Shown here piece after piece: positions 50,385 to 60,850 of a DNA stretch of 64,000 bases. The stretch covers positions 125,663,474 through 125,727,473 of the forward strand of contig JAVGWX010000003.1 of assembly GCA_036924085.1 (NCBI GenBank), given 5' to 3'. The notes beneath the pieces were generated by a model that was not told the origin of the DNA, did not search any database, and saw nothing but the letters and a program-made list of their open reading frames with translations. The stretch comes from Ariolimax columbianus. Lineage: Eukaryota > Mollusca > Gastropoda > Stylommatophora > Arionidae. How positions within the stretch are numbered: position 1 is the first letter of the stretch; the number at the start of each line of letters is the position of its first letter. Position numbers and translations under genes: made by a program.

Positions 50385-50462
50385 ATAGGACACTACCATG
50401 CTGAATCCAGGCACATGCATGTTTGAGCTGTGAGTCGTGTCACTAACCACTTCGCTATGTGA
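50385..50462 (-). mobile_element. tRNA-like SINE head
   Basis: The complement has TAGCGAAGTGGTTAGTGACA (A box) and CCTGGATTCAGCAT (weak B box). Confidence 0.45.
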
Positions 50463-50689
50463 TTTCCTGTCCTAATGTGCTTGCTTTGGTTGTCATTTCA
50501 GTTAAGTTGTGCTGTTTCTATAGTCAGTTATTATTTGCTTTATGCCTTTATATGCATACATTTGTATTTTGTTCTTCCTTACATTCTCCATCTTTGTCTC
50601 AATGTTACCATGTGCATAATTAGGTGTGAAAGATAATATTAAGTTAAGTTTGTTAATAGCAATTTATATTGAGTGTTGTATTTTAATGG

Positions 50690-50772
50690 TTCATGTTGGA
50701 TGTTGTATGCAAGTGAGTTCTGTTGGATGTTGTATGTAAGTGAGTTCTGTTGGATGTTGTATGCAAGTGAAT
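50690..50772. repeat. 27-bp tandem repeat, about 3 copies
   Basis: Unit TTGGATGTTGTATGCAAGTG plus AGTTCTG; related TTGTTGGTCGTGAACAGT text continues to about 50900. Confidence 0.8.
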
Positions 50773-51659
50773 GCTTTTGGTCATGAACAGTAGTTGTCCG
50801 ATGATGACTAAAGCGTTGTTGAATTAATTTATTAAAATACATTCATGAATATTGTTGTTCGATGTTTTATGTAAATGAATGTTGTTGGTCGTGAACAGTT
50901 TTGTGTGTGTGTGGTAAATGTCAGTACAGGTTGCTGAAAGTGATTTTAATATTGTTGGATAATGTATTGAAATATTAATTTCTGATGATGAATGCTGTTA
51001 TTGGGTCTTGTCTGCAAATCGGTTGTGCACAGATCTTTCTAGCTCCCTAATATTTTATTCTGGTGTGCCTTTTAATTTATTATATTTGTGTAGTCTTCTT
51101 ATCTTTTTTGTTTGTTCTATTTTTAATTCATAACAGATTTTATATGACCCTGTCAGGTGTGATCACGACAAATGTTGTATAAAATGTCTTCACACTTAAC
51201 ATAGCAAAAACACTGGTATCAGAAATAATGTGTTAGAGGTCATTACATTATACGTAAAGTCTAGATATAAGGTCTCACTTTTTGTGAGGTGGAGTGACCA
51301 GTTCCTTTCCTTGCTGCCTTGCACCTTCCTTAATTGTTAGTCAGATACCATTTACAGTTGGATAAACTGGAGCGTACCATATTGGGAGATGAACTCAGTC
51401 ACTTTTCTGTAACAGACAAGCATTCTGCCTCTGGACATTCCAACACTTGCTGTAAAATAAAAATCACTTGTGAATGCACAGATCATGCCATTTTTTCACT
51501 TGTTGCCCATAGAAGCATGCCTATACAATCTGATATTATGTGCCCAATAGAGCTAGTCCTAAAAAGTATTACGTCATGAAAGTTAAATGAATATACAATA
51601 CACACATTGCATGCTTTAAAATATTGTCATCCATAGTTTAGTGAGTAACAAATGTAAAT

Positions 51660-51915
51660 TTAAATATACTGTATATTTATTATTACCTTGTCTCTTGCAG
51701 CTTTGAAGCTTGACATTGCTTTCTCCTTTTTATTAATGAAAGTTATAAATAGCATCTTCTTCCAATATAGAGCAGTTTTATTCACATTGAATATCTGTGG
51801 CTTAAACCAACCCCTGCCAGCTTCAAATATTACTTTTTCTGTTTCCTCACTATTGAGAGGCTCTTTCAGTACGTCCCTGAGAAAGTTTCTAGACTTGCAG
51901 TGGTTTGACAAAGTT
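51660..51915 (-). mobile_element. Tigger/pogo transposase fragment
   Basis: The minus strand reads FLRDVLKEPLNSEETEK, EAGRGWF, then jumps to PQIFNVNKTALYWKKMLFIT and NKKEKAMSSFKAARDKV. These are the DNA-binding end and the first catalytic block of Tigger-type DDE transposases (NVDET in active members, here NVNKT). The region between GWF and QIFNV is deleted and the Asp is changed, so it is inactive. Confidence 0.82.
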
Positions 51916-52284
51916 ACAATGACTTATGACTATAAGAGCTATGTCCATGGTAGCATAGCTATCAGTAGGGCCTCTCAAGCCGGACAGGTTGAAGGGTGGG
52001 ACCAGACCAGTCGGAAACACAAACCTGTTGTCCTACAGGCAGACTGATGGCAGTCAAGGGCTAGAGAAGGCAAATCTGTTGAAATCAGACGCATTGGGAC
52101 ATAGTCCTAACGAAACAGAGAGCAACGTAATTATTGCTTTATGAGGACATCACGACCAAAGAATAAGTAGCATGGTGTTCATCCCATGGAGTCCCTACAT
52201 CATCCTCCAACCTTGCTACTTGGAGTCACCCTCCTCTGTTCTGTGGATTTAAGGTACATAGGAAAGAGGTAAGAGCTATTGACC

Positions 52285-53472
52285 AAACACTCAACATGCC
52301 ACAGTGGAATGTGGAGGGGGCTCTGAATAAAAATAGTTCCAGTATTAAAATGACTACATGAAGAGCAAATTGATGTAGCATCTATCCAGGAGACCCACCT
52401 CAATAGCAACCACATATTTTTGGTCAGAGTATATCAGACAGAAAAGCACACAAAGGAGGCGTGCTGATACTTACACCAAACTCAACAGTAAACAGCACGT
52501 TATCGGTGAGCTCCAATAACAAGACTGTACCAGAGAATAAATGGGCTTGGAAGAGGGAGACTAAAGCGAAACTGCTTTGTGGTATCAGTGAAAGCACATC
52601 AGAGAAAAGATCCTATATATTGTGCTTCACAAATAAAGCCCATGCATACTACATACACGCTTCTTATCTGGAGAAAACAGTACGTCCCAGAGGTGATAGG
52701 AAACATTCCTGGCATTGCAAAATAAAACCAGATAAACAGAAATAAGAACCATAACTGAAACACATAGAGAAACACTACCCAAGTCACATTTGGACTCATG
52801 TATCCACAAGGAACAGAGTCTTTGAAAACCGCATCAGAAGCTTTAATGACATGAAAATACAGAGAGACATGTGGTACTCTTTCATAGATATACACTCACT
52901 GATTGCGGCCGGCACTAGGGAGTCAAAAGTACATCCCTAAAAAAATTAAGAATGATACTCTATAAAGTATGTCACCTGATCAAGGGAGTTGTGATACATT
53001 GGATTCAGTGCAATATTATTGGCAATAAAGGTTGACAGACTCAAGAGAAGGTGGAATGTTGCCTAACCTGGTATAGGCATCTTAAGAAGTGACCAAGAGG
53101 TTTACCAGTTGTATATTTGGAACAAGTGGGCAGAGCACACAAGTCAACAACCAAATGATGCATATTACCAGCTCAACAAGGTGAGCAGGTGGTAACTTAG
53201 ACTTTACATAGGACACAACAGATTGATGTACTTTCTTTTCAACAAACTAAGTATAAAAAATACTGATGAATGTGTCTGTTGTACTGATAAAATTACTGCC
53301 GAGCATCTGTTTCAAAGGTGTTCAACATGCTAGGAACAAAGAAAGCACACATGGCCATGATCAATACCATTGCTGGACAAACTATATGGAGATAACAATA
53401 ACCTCAGACTAACCACTGCTTTCTTTAGATATATCCAAGTTGACGTATGAAGAAGGCTAGGAAATCTTAGGA
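52285..53472 (+). mobile_element. RNase H-type LINE with internal deletion (endonuclease to tail)
   Basis: An apurinic-type endonuclease start is readable (LNMPQWNVEGALNKNSSSIK, IQETHLNSNH, KEACLYLHQ) at 52290-52500. The reverse transcriptase is missing; after about 53040 the RNase H tail appears (WNKWAEHTSQQPNDAYYQLN-like, HNRLMYFLFNKLS, TAEHLFQRCSTC). It ends KVDV with stop near 53448. Diverged relative of family A. Confidence 0.75.
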
Positions 53473-53834
53473 AGAAGGTGGGGCTGGATAGGCTACACAC
53501 TACGACAGCCCCAAACCAGTATCACTAGGCAATATCTATCATGGAACCCAGAAGAAAAAAAAATGAAGGAAGGCCAAAGATCATATGTAGAAGAAACAAG
53601 CCAATATAAGACTTACAGGGTGAAGCTATAAAGAACAGAAGAAAATAGCACAGGAACAGTCTGCTTCGGGAAGGGTTGGTTGTTGGCCAAGGTGATAAGT
53701 ACGAAGGTGAAGAAGTGTCCTCTAATCTCTTAGCCTTCATAGTATTGAAGAATCTAAGTATCTTGGCTGGATGATGACTTGACATGAAGGCATGTAGTGA
53801 CTGGTCTGATCCTCAATCCACACCTGTAATGGTT

Positions 53835-53980
53835 TTTCTATCTTATCTACTTCTTCAATCAACTGATGCTATGCATCTAGTCAGGTGAGGTTCACGAAGG
53901 AGGCTGCGTTTCTTGTCTTCACCGGTTCCCCACAGCTTGTCGAGCAATGTTTTTCCACAGGGCCAGACTAGTGCTGGCTG
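53835..53980 (-). mobile_element. RNase H LINE 3' fragment
   Basis: Closely parallels 45750-45840: GTGAGGTTCACGAAGGAGGC and CCCCACAGCTTGTCGAGCA. Only the last part of the coding region remains. Confidence 0.6.
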
Positions 53981-54364
53981 GTGTAGCACTTTTTAATTTG
54001 TCGAAACATTCTCTATAACACAATATTAAACCACTGTTTTAGGGGAAAGCCATAAAGTGAGACTTTACTGTATCTTAAAGAAGTACTATTGAAAGAATCA
54101 TTAGTAACTGCAGGAATTTAGTGTGGGGTTTATGTCATTGATACAGTAGCATCATCACCATTATTATTCCTCTTTCTACTTCTAATGAAGCATGGGTCCA
54201 CCATCAGACCTGCTTGCGGGATGCCTGTACCAGTGCATTTCAGTGGTGGTTCCTGTAGCACTTTGTTTTACCTTATGATGTTGCCAGGTGTTTTGTGCAC
54301 CTTTGTGGAAACACTGTATTATGTAATATATATATCTGCCAGATATTTGCTAGAAAAAGCATGA

Positions 54365-54800
54365 CTAGGATGGGCCGGACACCTCGTCCGTATGTCAGAC
54401 GAGCGGCTCCCAAAGAAGCTTCTCTACGGCGAGCTGAGAGAGGGATGGCGCGAGAGAGGGCGCCCAAAGAAACGTTTTAAAGACGGTCTGAAGGACTCAC
54501 TAAAAAGTTGCCAGATAGACATCGACACCTGGGAATATCTTGCGCAAAACAGATCTGACTGGAGAAGCGCAGTCAAATCGGGTGTAGCTGCCGGTGAAGA
54601 CGACCGTGTTTTGAAAGCCCAGAGCAGACGCAAGAACCGGAAATACCGAACAGCGGGAACACAATCCCCATCTACAAACCTCGTGTGCCCGATATGTAGC
54701 AGATGTTTTTGTGCCCGCATTGGCCTGTTCAGCCACATGCACACCCACACCCAACAGGGAAATCTGTGACAAGGATGATGTCGGCGGTCCTCATCGACAA
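54365..54800 (+). mobile_element. LINE C-terminus with C2H2 finger, intact frame
   Basis: Reads LGWAGHLVRMSDERLPKKLL, YGELREGWRERGRPKKRFKD, LKDSLKSCQIDIDTWEYLA, and ends with VCPICSRCFCARIGLFSHMH. The last 125 codons are open to the stop at 54767. It is 5'-truncated at the WAGH block and more GC-rich than its surroundings, as expected for a recent insertion. Confidence 0.88.
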
Positions 54801-55089
54801 CGATGGACAGCTATAGCTATCTGCCAATACTTGTGTCTTTACCTTGTTATGATTTGGCAGCTTGCGTATCCTGATAAGCCCCAGACTTTTGCCAGCAGAA
54901 GTTTCACTCCTGACAGGTTTTACCAAGTTGGACATGGGTAGGGGTAGGTGAAAATTCACACTAAGATAACAGCAGAAATGCTTAACCACATATTATACAT
55001 ACTGGGAATAATTGAGAATCAGTAGACAGGAAAGGAAAGATACAGACAGCAATGGGAGAGACAATAGTATACCAGAATATGAACAGAGG

Positions 55090-55798
55090 ATCGACAACAC
55101 AGTGAAGGTATGGTTATTGTCCTAGCAAAGGTTGGACAGCACAGTGAAGGCATGGTCATTGTCCTAGCAAAGGATGGACAGCACAGTGAAGGCATGGTCA
55201 TTGTCCTAGCAAAGGATGGACAGCACAGTGAAGGCATGGCCATTGTCCTAGCAAAGGATGGACAACACAGTGAAGGCATGGTTATTGTCCTAGCAAAGGA
55301 TCGACAACACAGTGAAGGTATGGTTATTGTCCTAGCAAAGGATGTACAGCACAGTGGAGGCATGGCCACTGTCCTAGCAAAGGATGGACAACACAGTGAA
55401 GGCATGGTCATTGTCCTAGCAAAGGATGGACAACACAGTGAAGGCATGGTCATTGTCCTAGCAAAGGATGGACAACACAGTGAAGGCATGGTCATTGTCC
55501 TAGCAAAGGATGGACAACACAGTGAAGGCATGGTCATTGTCCTAGCAAAGGATGGACAACACAGTGAAGGCATGGCCATTGTCCTAGCAAAGGATGGACA
55601 ACACAGTGAAGGCATGGCCATTGTCCTAGCAAAGGATGGACAACACAGTGAAGGCATGGCCATTGTCCTAGCAAAGGATGGACAACACAGTGAAGGCATG
55701 GCCATTGTCCTAGCAAAAGATCGACAACACAGTGAAGGCAGGGCCATTGTCCTAGCAAAGGATCTACACAGTGAAGGCATGGCCACTGTCCTAGCAAA
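55090..55798. repeat. 42-bp minisatellite, about 17 copies
   Basis: Unit GACAGCACAGTGAAGGCATG, GTCATTGTCCTAGCAAAGGA, TG (42 bp = 14 codons). Because no frame of the unit has a stop in two strand-specific readings, both strands are open for about 260 codons (VIVLAKDGQHSEGM on +, FARTMAMPSLCCPS on -). Variants mark sub-blocks (TCGACAAC, GTACAGC). Confidence 0.93.
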
Positions 55799-56159
55799 GG
55801 AGATGGGAAAAAACATTGCTGGACTGGAAACCGATCAACAGAAGACGGATAAGGGTGGAACTACGGAGGAGATTTACCAAAATCACTATACACACTTGTT
55901 CATTATGGTCTAAACCTACTACTTTAGTTTTAGTGCAAGGAATGTTAATGATTTCCCTGATAGATTTCCCACAGGTTCATGACATGGTCACCTGTTCATG
56001 GTCCTACCAAGATCACCTGACAGTGTGTGTTGGATAAAACCAATAGAATCTGTTACATTCATTTCATTCCTAAACTTGCATTTACTGAGAATGGTTTGAG
56101 TTTGTGATACCACAAAAACATTTCATGATATCAGTGAAACTTTTAGATTAAGTAATAGC

Positions 56160-56890
56160 AATTTTATTAATTTACATTTTTACAAAAGTCGAACCATACA
56201 TTTTTTGTGTCTTGTTTTTTGACATAGTACTGCCTGACAACACACTTTGTCCACCTGTTCACTAGCTTGTGGATGCTCTCTAGAAAAAAAAAGTATCTTG
56301 GTGTGACCTATAACCAATTTTGTACCGCTTCCATTACCTTACTGTCAGCTGTCTTGGGACCCATCTGCAACACACTTTACTATAACTGAGGTCATCATGG
56401 ACAATTTTGTGCGCAGCGCAGTGACTAATGTTGAAATCAACAGTTATTTCATAATAGTGTCACCTGTTGTCACAGACGAGCTGGTTGATTTGCTGTTTCA
56501 CTCCGTCAGTTGCCACGCTTGCTGGTCTCCCACTTCGCGGTTCATCAATGATGTTTTGCCTTCTGTTTTGAAATCTTTCTACCCATTCACACACTCTCCT
56601 CTGACTCGGACAACTGTCTCTAAACTGAATCTTCACTCTTCTGTAGATTTCAGAAGGTTTCACACCATCTGACCACAAAAAATGAATAACTTCTTGTTCT
56701 TCCATAGTACATGTTGACAGTGTGGCGGCCACATTTTACGCTATATTGTGTGTGCAAATAATGCTTTACAATCCCTATATGGGGTATTGCTAAAGAGCCA
56801 TTTTGTGTCCTGACATAAGATTGTACATACTCTTCCGTGCACTTTATAATAAAATTGCTGGTACTTAATGACTGTCCTGCGTATTGGATC
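56160..56890 (-). mobile_element. Mariner element with deleted catalytic core
   Basis: Minus strand: the N-terminal DNA-binding region (MEEQEVIHFLWSDGVKPSEI, VCEWVERFQNRRQN, DEPRSGRPASV) is open from 56732 to 56460; the frame then breaks and only the C-terminal block VTPRYFFFLESIHKLVNRWT and KCVVRQYYVKK remains. The DDE catalytic residues are gone. Terminal repeats were not identified. Confidence 0.82.
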
Positions 56891-57504
56891 ATATATCATT
56901 GACTAATAATTTTTCACTTTTTTGTGTAGAAACTGTCAAATCTCTGGTATTTTATTTTCATTATACTTCATGCACATAATCGTTCTACTAGACACATGTT
57001 TACTTTAAAAAGAATCAAGAATAAATAATTTTCTACTTCTTGTAAAAGATGTTTGTATGTAGATATACAGGAAGCATTTTGTTTTATGAATACCAACGTG
57101 CAACATTTTAGTATGGATCCTATCCTTGAAACACACATGCATTTTATGTATGATTTGTTCAGAACGCGTGGAGGATGGATGTGAAAGACAAATAGACATC
57201 TTTCCAAAACAATAGAAAACACTACTGTGTGCAGCCTATATTTATTTATTATTTGCAGCATCAACATAAATTCAGATGTACATGCAAAACAGTCAACCAC
57301 TTTATGTTCAGTGTCAAGGTAGGATTTGTAATTTAAAGAAAAGAAGTTGAACTTTCCTAGATCAGGTGAAATATATAGTTACTAACAGTGCATCTATCTG
57401 GATGGAGTTTAATCTTGATTTAATTACCCAATATTGCTTAGTTTGTAGTCATAATTGAAGAATAAACTTTGGTGTGGTAACAGATTTCAGAAGAAAATTG
57501 GGGG
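56891..57504. other. Intergenic, AT-rich
   Basis: No gene or repeat recognised; open frames here have no family resemblance. Confidence 0.55.
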
Positions 57505-57672
57505 CTGAAGATGAAGCACAGTATTAAGCTGACATCAGCCAGCGACTCATAGCTGGCTGCTTGCATCAGTCAGGGAACCACAGCTGGTCATGACCCTATC
57601 ACACCTCACTGTAAATTGACGTATCACTACTGCCTGGTCAGGCCGCATGTTGAAGAAGAGGAAGAAGAAGAA
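57505..57672 (+). mobile_element. SINE-like family C, short copy
   Basis: GAAGATGAAGCACAGTATTA, CGACTCATAGCTGGCTGCTT, CATGACCCTATCACACCTCA and GAAGAAGAGGAAGAAGAAG. Confidence 0.68.
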
Positions 57673-57807
57673 AAATTAGAAAGATCAGGAAATTGGTTTG
57701 ACTGATCATACCCATGCACTCACTACATATAGCAAATGTTTTGTCAATGATTATGATGATAATACACACATTTGGATAGCATCTGTACCTTCAAGACTCA
57801 CCAGGTT

Positions 57808-58420
57808 CAATGACATCTCACCTTTCACACACTCCACTGTGACAACATCCACACATTTAAAACACTCCTTCTTAAATGACATCTCACCTTTCACACTCTC
57901 CACTGTGACAACACTGGCACATTCAAGACTTCTCTGATTGAATGACATCTCACCTTTCACATGCTCCACTGTGACAACACTGGCACATTCAAGACTTCTA
58001 TGATTAAATTACATCTCACCTTTCACACACTCCACTGTGACAGCTTAATACACCTTTCACACACTCGACTGTGAAAACTTAACACACACTCAACTGTGAC
58101 AACTTAACACACCTTTCACACACTCCACTGTGACAACTTCCACACATTTAAAACACTCCTTCTTAAATGACATCTCACCTTTCACATGCTCCACTGTGAC
58201 AACACTGGCACATTCAAGACTTCTGATTAAATGACATCTCACCTTTCACACACTCCACTGTGACAACTTCCACATCTTTCACACACTGCTGTGGCAACTT
58301 CCACACCTTTCCCACACTTCTTTGTGACTATTTCCACACCTTTCACTGTGACAACTTGCACACCTTTGACTGTGACAGCCTCCACACCTTACACTGTGGC
58401 AACTTCCACATCTTTCTCAC
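57808..58420. repeat. Irregular minisatellite of CTTTCACACACTCCACTGTG units
   Basis: Compound array built on ACATCTCACCTTTCACACAC, TCCACTGTGACAAC and ACATTTAAAACACTCCTTCT, with higher-order units of roughly 65-130 bp and decaying edges. No gene signal. Confidence 0.85.
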
Positions 58421-58474
58421 ACTCTTTTGTGACAAGACCTTGTAATGTGAAAGACTGCTATATGTCCGATGAAT

Positions 58475-58640
58475 GTTATTCTTTGGCGTTTGTCCTGAAA
58501 AGGATGTTGTGTCGCAGTTTACAGCGACTATGCTAAACGCAGGCTGGAGATTTGGCAAGCCGTCAAATTTCATTCAGGCTGGCGATAATGGCAGCGACGT
58601 TCTGCATAGGGCATGCCATGTGATGATGATGATGTATTAA
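58475..58640 (+). mobile_element. Repeat junction: family C end (minus) and RTE-like LINE 3' end
   Basis: 58475-58530 is the complement of a family C 3' end (TTCTTTGGCGTTTGTCCTGA). From about 58565 to 58640 the + strand has the last codons of an RTE-like LINE (IMAATFCIGHAM-like, ACGTTCTGCATAGGGCATGC) and a (GAT)n tail, matching 9487-9540. Confidence 0.65.
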
Positions 58641-58741
58641 CATCATAAAAAATACACAGACTCAGTCGATGATCACATTTTTTTCAACTTAGATTTTAGT
58701 TGGCAGTAAGGAAAATGTACCCTAACAAAAGATATATACTG

Positions 58742-60020
58742 TCATTTGGGTTGGGGCTTACCATATATCTGTAGAACTCCCTCCCTGTGTTTCCCATGGC
58801 CCGTCTGTTCAGATAAGTTTCTTTGTTTACTGTTCTTATGAGCTGTTTGTAAAGTTGTTGCTGTGTGTAGCTGTTCCTGTATTGACCCCTCATTTGCTAG
58901 TCTGTCTGCCTTGTCATTGCCAGGTGTGTTTGAGTACCCAGTGATCCACTGTATAACTATTTTGACGACATGGGAGGCGAACATGTGATCAACGTTTAGA
59001 GATATTCGGATAAGGTCAGGTATACAATTTCCAGCATCTTCTAATGCTTGAAGGATGGACATCGAGTCTGTGAAAATAAGAATGTTTTGAGACTTAGTAG
59101 GAGAGACATCAAAAACTATCCCAAGATGGTGCAAGGCGGCTTCAAGATGTTGGGGTTATCTTATTTCATTCTGCTACTTCGTTCATAAGCTTCCACAACT
59201 GCTTTATCCTGCATTTCAAGGGGTTTCACCTGTGTGTGGATTTCACAAGCTGCCGTTAGTATTGTTCTCATTGCTGTACTAGTGAAACGCAGAGAACTAT
59301 TTTGCACCCTGTCCAAACATGAGTTTGAACAAATAGTTAGGAGTGCACTATTATATTCTAATGCTGAGCGCACATAATCGATGTACAAGCCTCTCAAAGT
59401 ATCCTTGTCTGATCGCCATGATGCACCAACACGTCTCTTCAATAGCTGTAGGTGTCTCACAGCTTTATTCTTCACTTTCTGGATGCGATGCTTGAGGCTG
59501 AGTTGTCATTCAAAAGGGACTCCAAGATATGTTAGGTGGTCCTCTCTAATCATTTGGGGCTGGGTCATTCGCTCAGTCAGGAAGTACTTTATCCAGTTGT
59601 ACAGCTTGTCGTGACTTCCTATGTTGAACATCTTGCTCCAGACACAATCGTAAGCCTGTTGTAGGTTAACAAATATGGCCACTGTATGCTTTTTCTGGAA
59701 GCCATACTTTATTCTTTGGGTTAGCCTAAAAGGCTGGTCACTTGTGCAACTGAAATTCTAAATCAAGTAAAGTGTTTTTTTCCTGGCATAAGGTATTCGA
59801 TTTCTCCAGGAACCAATAGAGACCTATGTTTATCAGTCTCTCCGCAAATTTGTACAAGCACGATGTTAGGGAGATGGGCCAAAAGACATATCTGTCTAAG
59901 CTGTTAAAGTCAGTGTCATGTTCATCCAAAGGTTTATTGTTTTTCAATATTTGCATTATATGTGCATTACTCCATGCTTTGGGAAGCTTGCCCTTCTTTC
60001 TCCATGTTATATTAATGAAC
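58742..60020 (-). mobile_element. I/Jockey-like LINE: RT, thumb and RNase H
   Basis: From 60020 downward on the minus strand: WRKKGKLPKAWSNAHIMQIL, SLTSCLYKFAERLINIGLYW, VNLQQAYDCVWSKMFN, WIKYFLTERMTQPQ, then (after loss of the FADD region) KNKAVRHLQLLKRRVGASW, RSALEYNSALLTICS, AACEIHTQVKPLEMQDKAVV, and an RNase H part ILIFTDSMSILQAL, VIQWITGYSNTPGNDKADRL. The GHSN of RNase H reads GYSN here. Inactivated by deletions and frameshifts. It continues beyond a SINE to 60850. Confidence 0.88.
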
Positions 60021-60347
60021 GGGATCAAGATGCTGAGCAGCACATGAGCTGCAGTGGTCAGGGCCAGCGAACCATAGCTGCCAAAACCCTTCTACACCTC
60101 CACACGGTGATCCTGGATAACAGGCTGCAGCAGGGCAGACTGGCTAAGGAGAAGGGATCGAAGAAGGAATGCGAACTCGGTACTCAAAAAATGATTGCTA
60201 AAGTTGGAGTGTTGGACCGAAAGGTGCAAATATCGCAGCCAGGCTGTAAACTACGATAACGCATTCCGTTCTCTAGACTACATTCTGCTACTTACCCTTT
60301 CAGGGTTTGGTAGTGGGAGATTGAGAACGAACGAAAAGAAGAAGAAG
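60021..60347 (+). mobile_element. SINE family D, full length, nested in a LINE
   Basis: 327 bp flanked by ATATTAATGAAC (60009-60020 and 60348-60359). The 5' end is GGGATCAAGATGCTGAGCAG; middle landmarks are CTGGCTAAGGAGAAGGGATC, GACCGAAAGGTGCAAATATC and AGGGTTTGGTAGTGGGAGAT; the 3' end is GAGAACGAACG plus (AAG)n. No clear tRNA boxes. Use as reference for the family. Confidence 0.9.
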
Positions 60348-60359
60348 ATATTAATGAAC

Positions 60360-60850
60360 ATGAGGACAGCTTTTTTACCTCAAGTTCCCAGATGAAGTAG
60401 CATTTCATTATGAATTGTGTCTGGCTATGAAATGCTTGAGTTTCTCCAGGACCAATTGGAGCTCTTCCATGTTGAAGTCTACTTCATTTTTGGGTCTTCA
60501 GTGATTGTTATTTTTCCATCTACCACTTGCTTCGGATTGATTCTCTCCTCCCCCCCCCCCCCCCGGACAGACTCGCAACGAAAAGGTGGGGGGGGGGAGG
60601 CGGCAAATAGTATAACGACTGCTATATGTGTGACATATCCCTGAATGTAATTTCGTATGTAGGTAACTACGCCATTGCGGTTAGTGCACTAACAGACATA
60701 GCTATTGTATCCTGTAACTTTCAGGTCAATGTCCTTGTGTAGAGTTTCTTGAAGGAGAGCCACGTGAACATTGTGGCTGTTTGAAACCTTGGCAACCTCA
60801 AGCTTCTCATTTCTCAAGGCACAAATATTTAACTGTAGAACATTCAAAGA
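60360..60850 (-). mobile_element. 5' continuation of the I/Jockey-like LINE (endonuclease part)
   Basis: Minus strand: at 60850-60620 an endonuclease block LNICALRNEKLEVAKVSNSH, HVALLQETLHKDIDLKVTGY; then a C/G-tract region; then FNMEELQLVLEKLKHFIA, the pre-RT block. Most of the endonuclease-to-RT interval is deleted. Confidence 0.72.
60550..60597. repeat. C(15) and G(10) homopolymer pair
   Basis: C run 60550-60564 and G run 60588-60597, 23 bases apart, inside the minus-strand LINE where homology is lost. Confidence 0.85.

Larger units (their letters stand above)
49646..51659. other. Intergenic, mostly unassigned
   Basis: T-rich. Apart from the SINE head at 50385 and the short tandem repeat at 50690, nothing is recognised. 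An 81-codon open frame at 51334-51579 has six cysteines (NTCCKIKITCECTDH) but no family match I know. Confidence 0.45.

Noticed and set aside
51688..52047. A 119-codon + strand gene
   Set aside because: It is the antisense shadow of the Tigger transposase fragment.
55110..55913. A 267-codon repeat-protein gene on the + strand (and 265 codons on the - strand)
   Set aside because: Both frames are products of a 42-bp stop-free tandem unit, and no splice or start context or family supports a protein.
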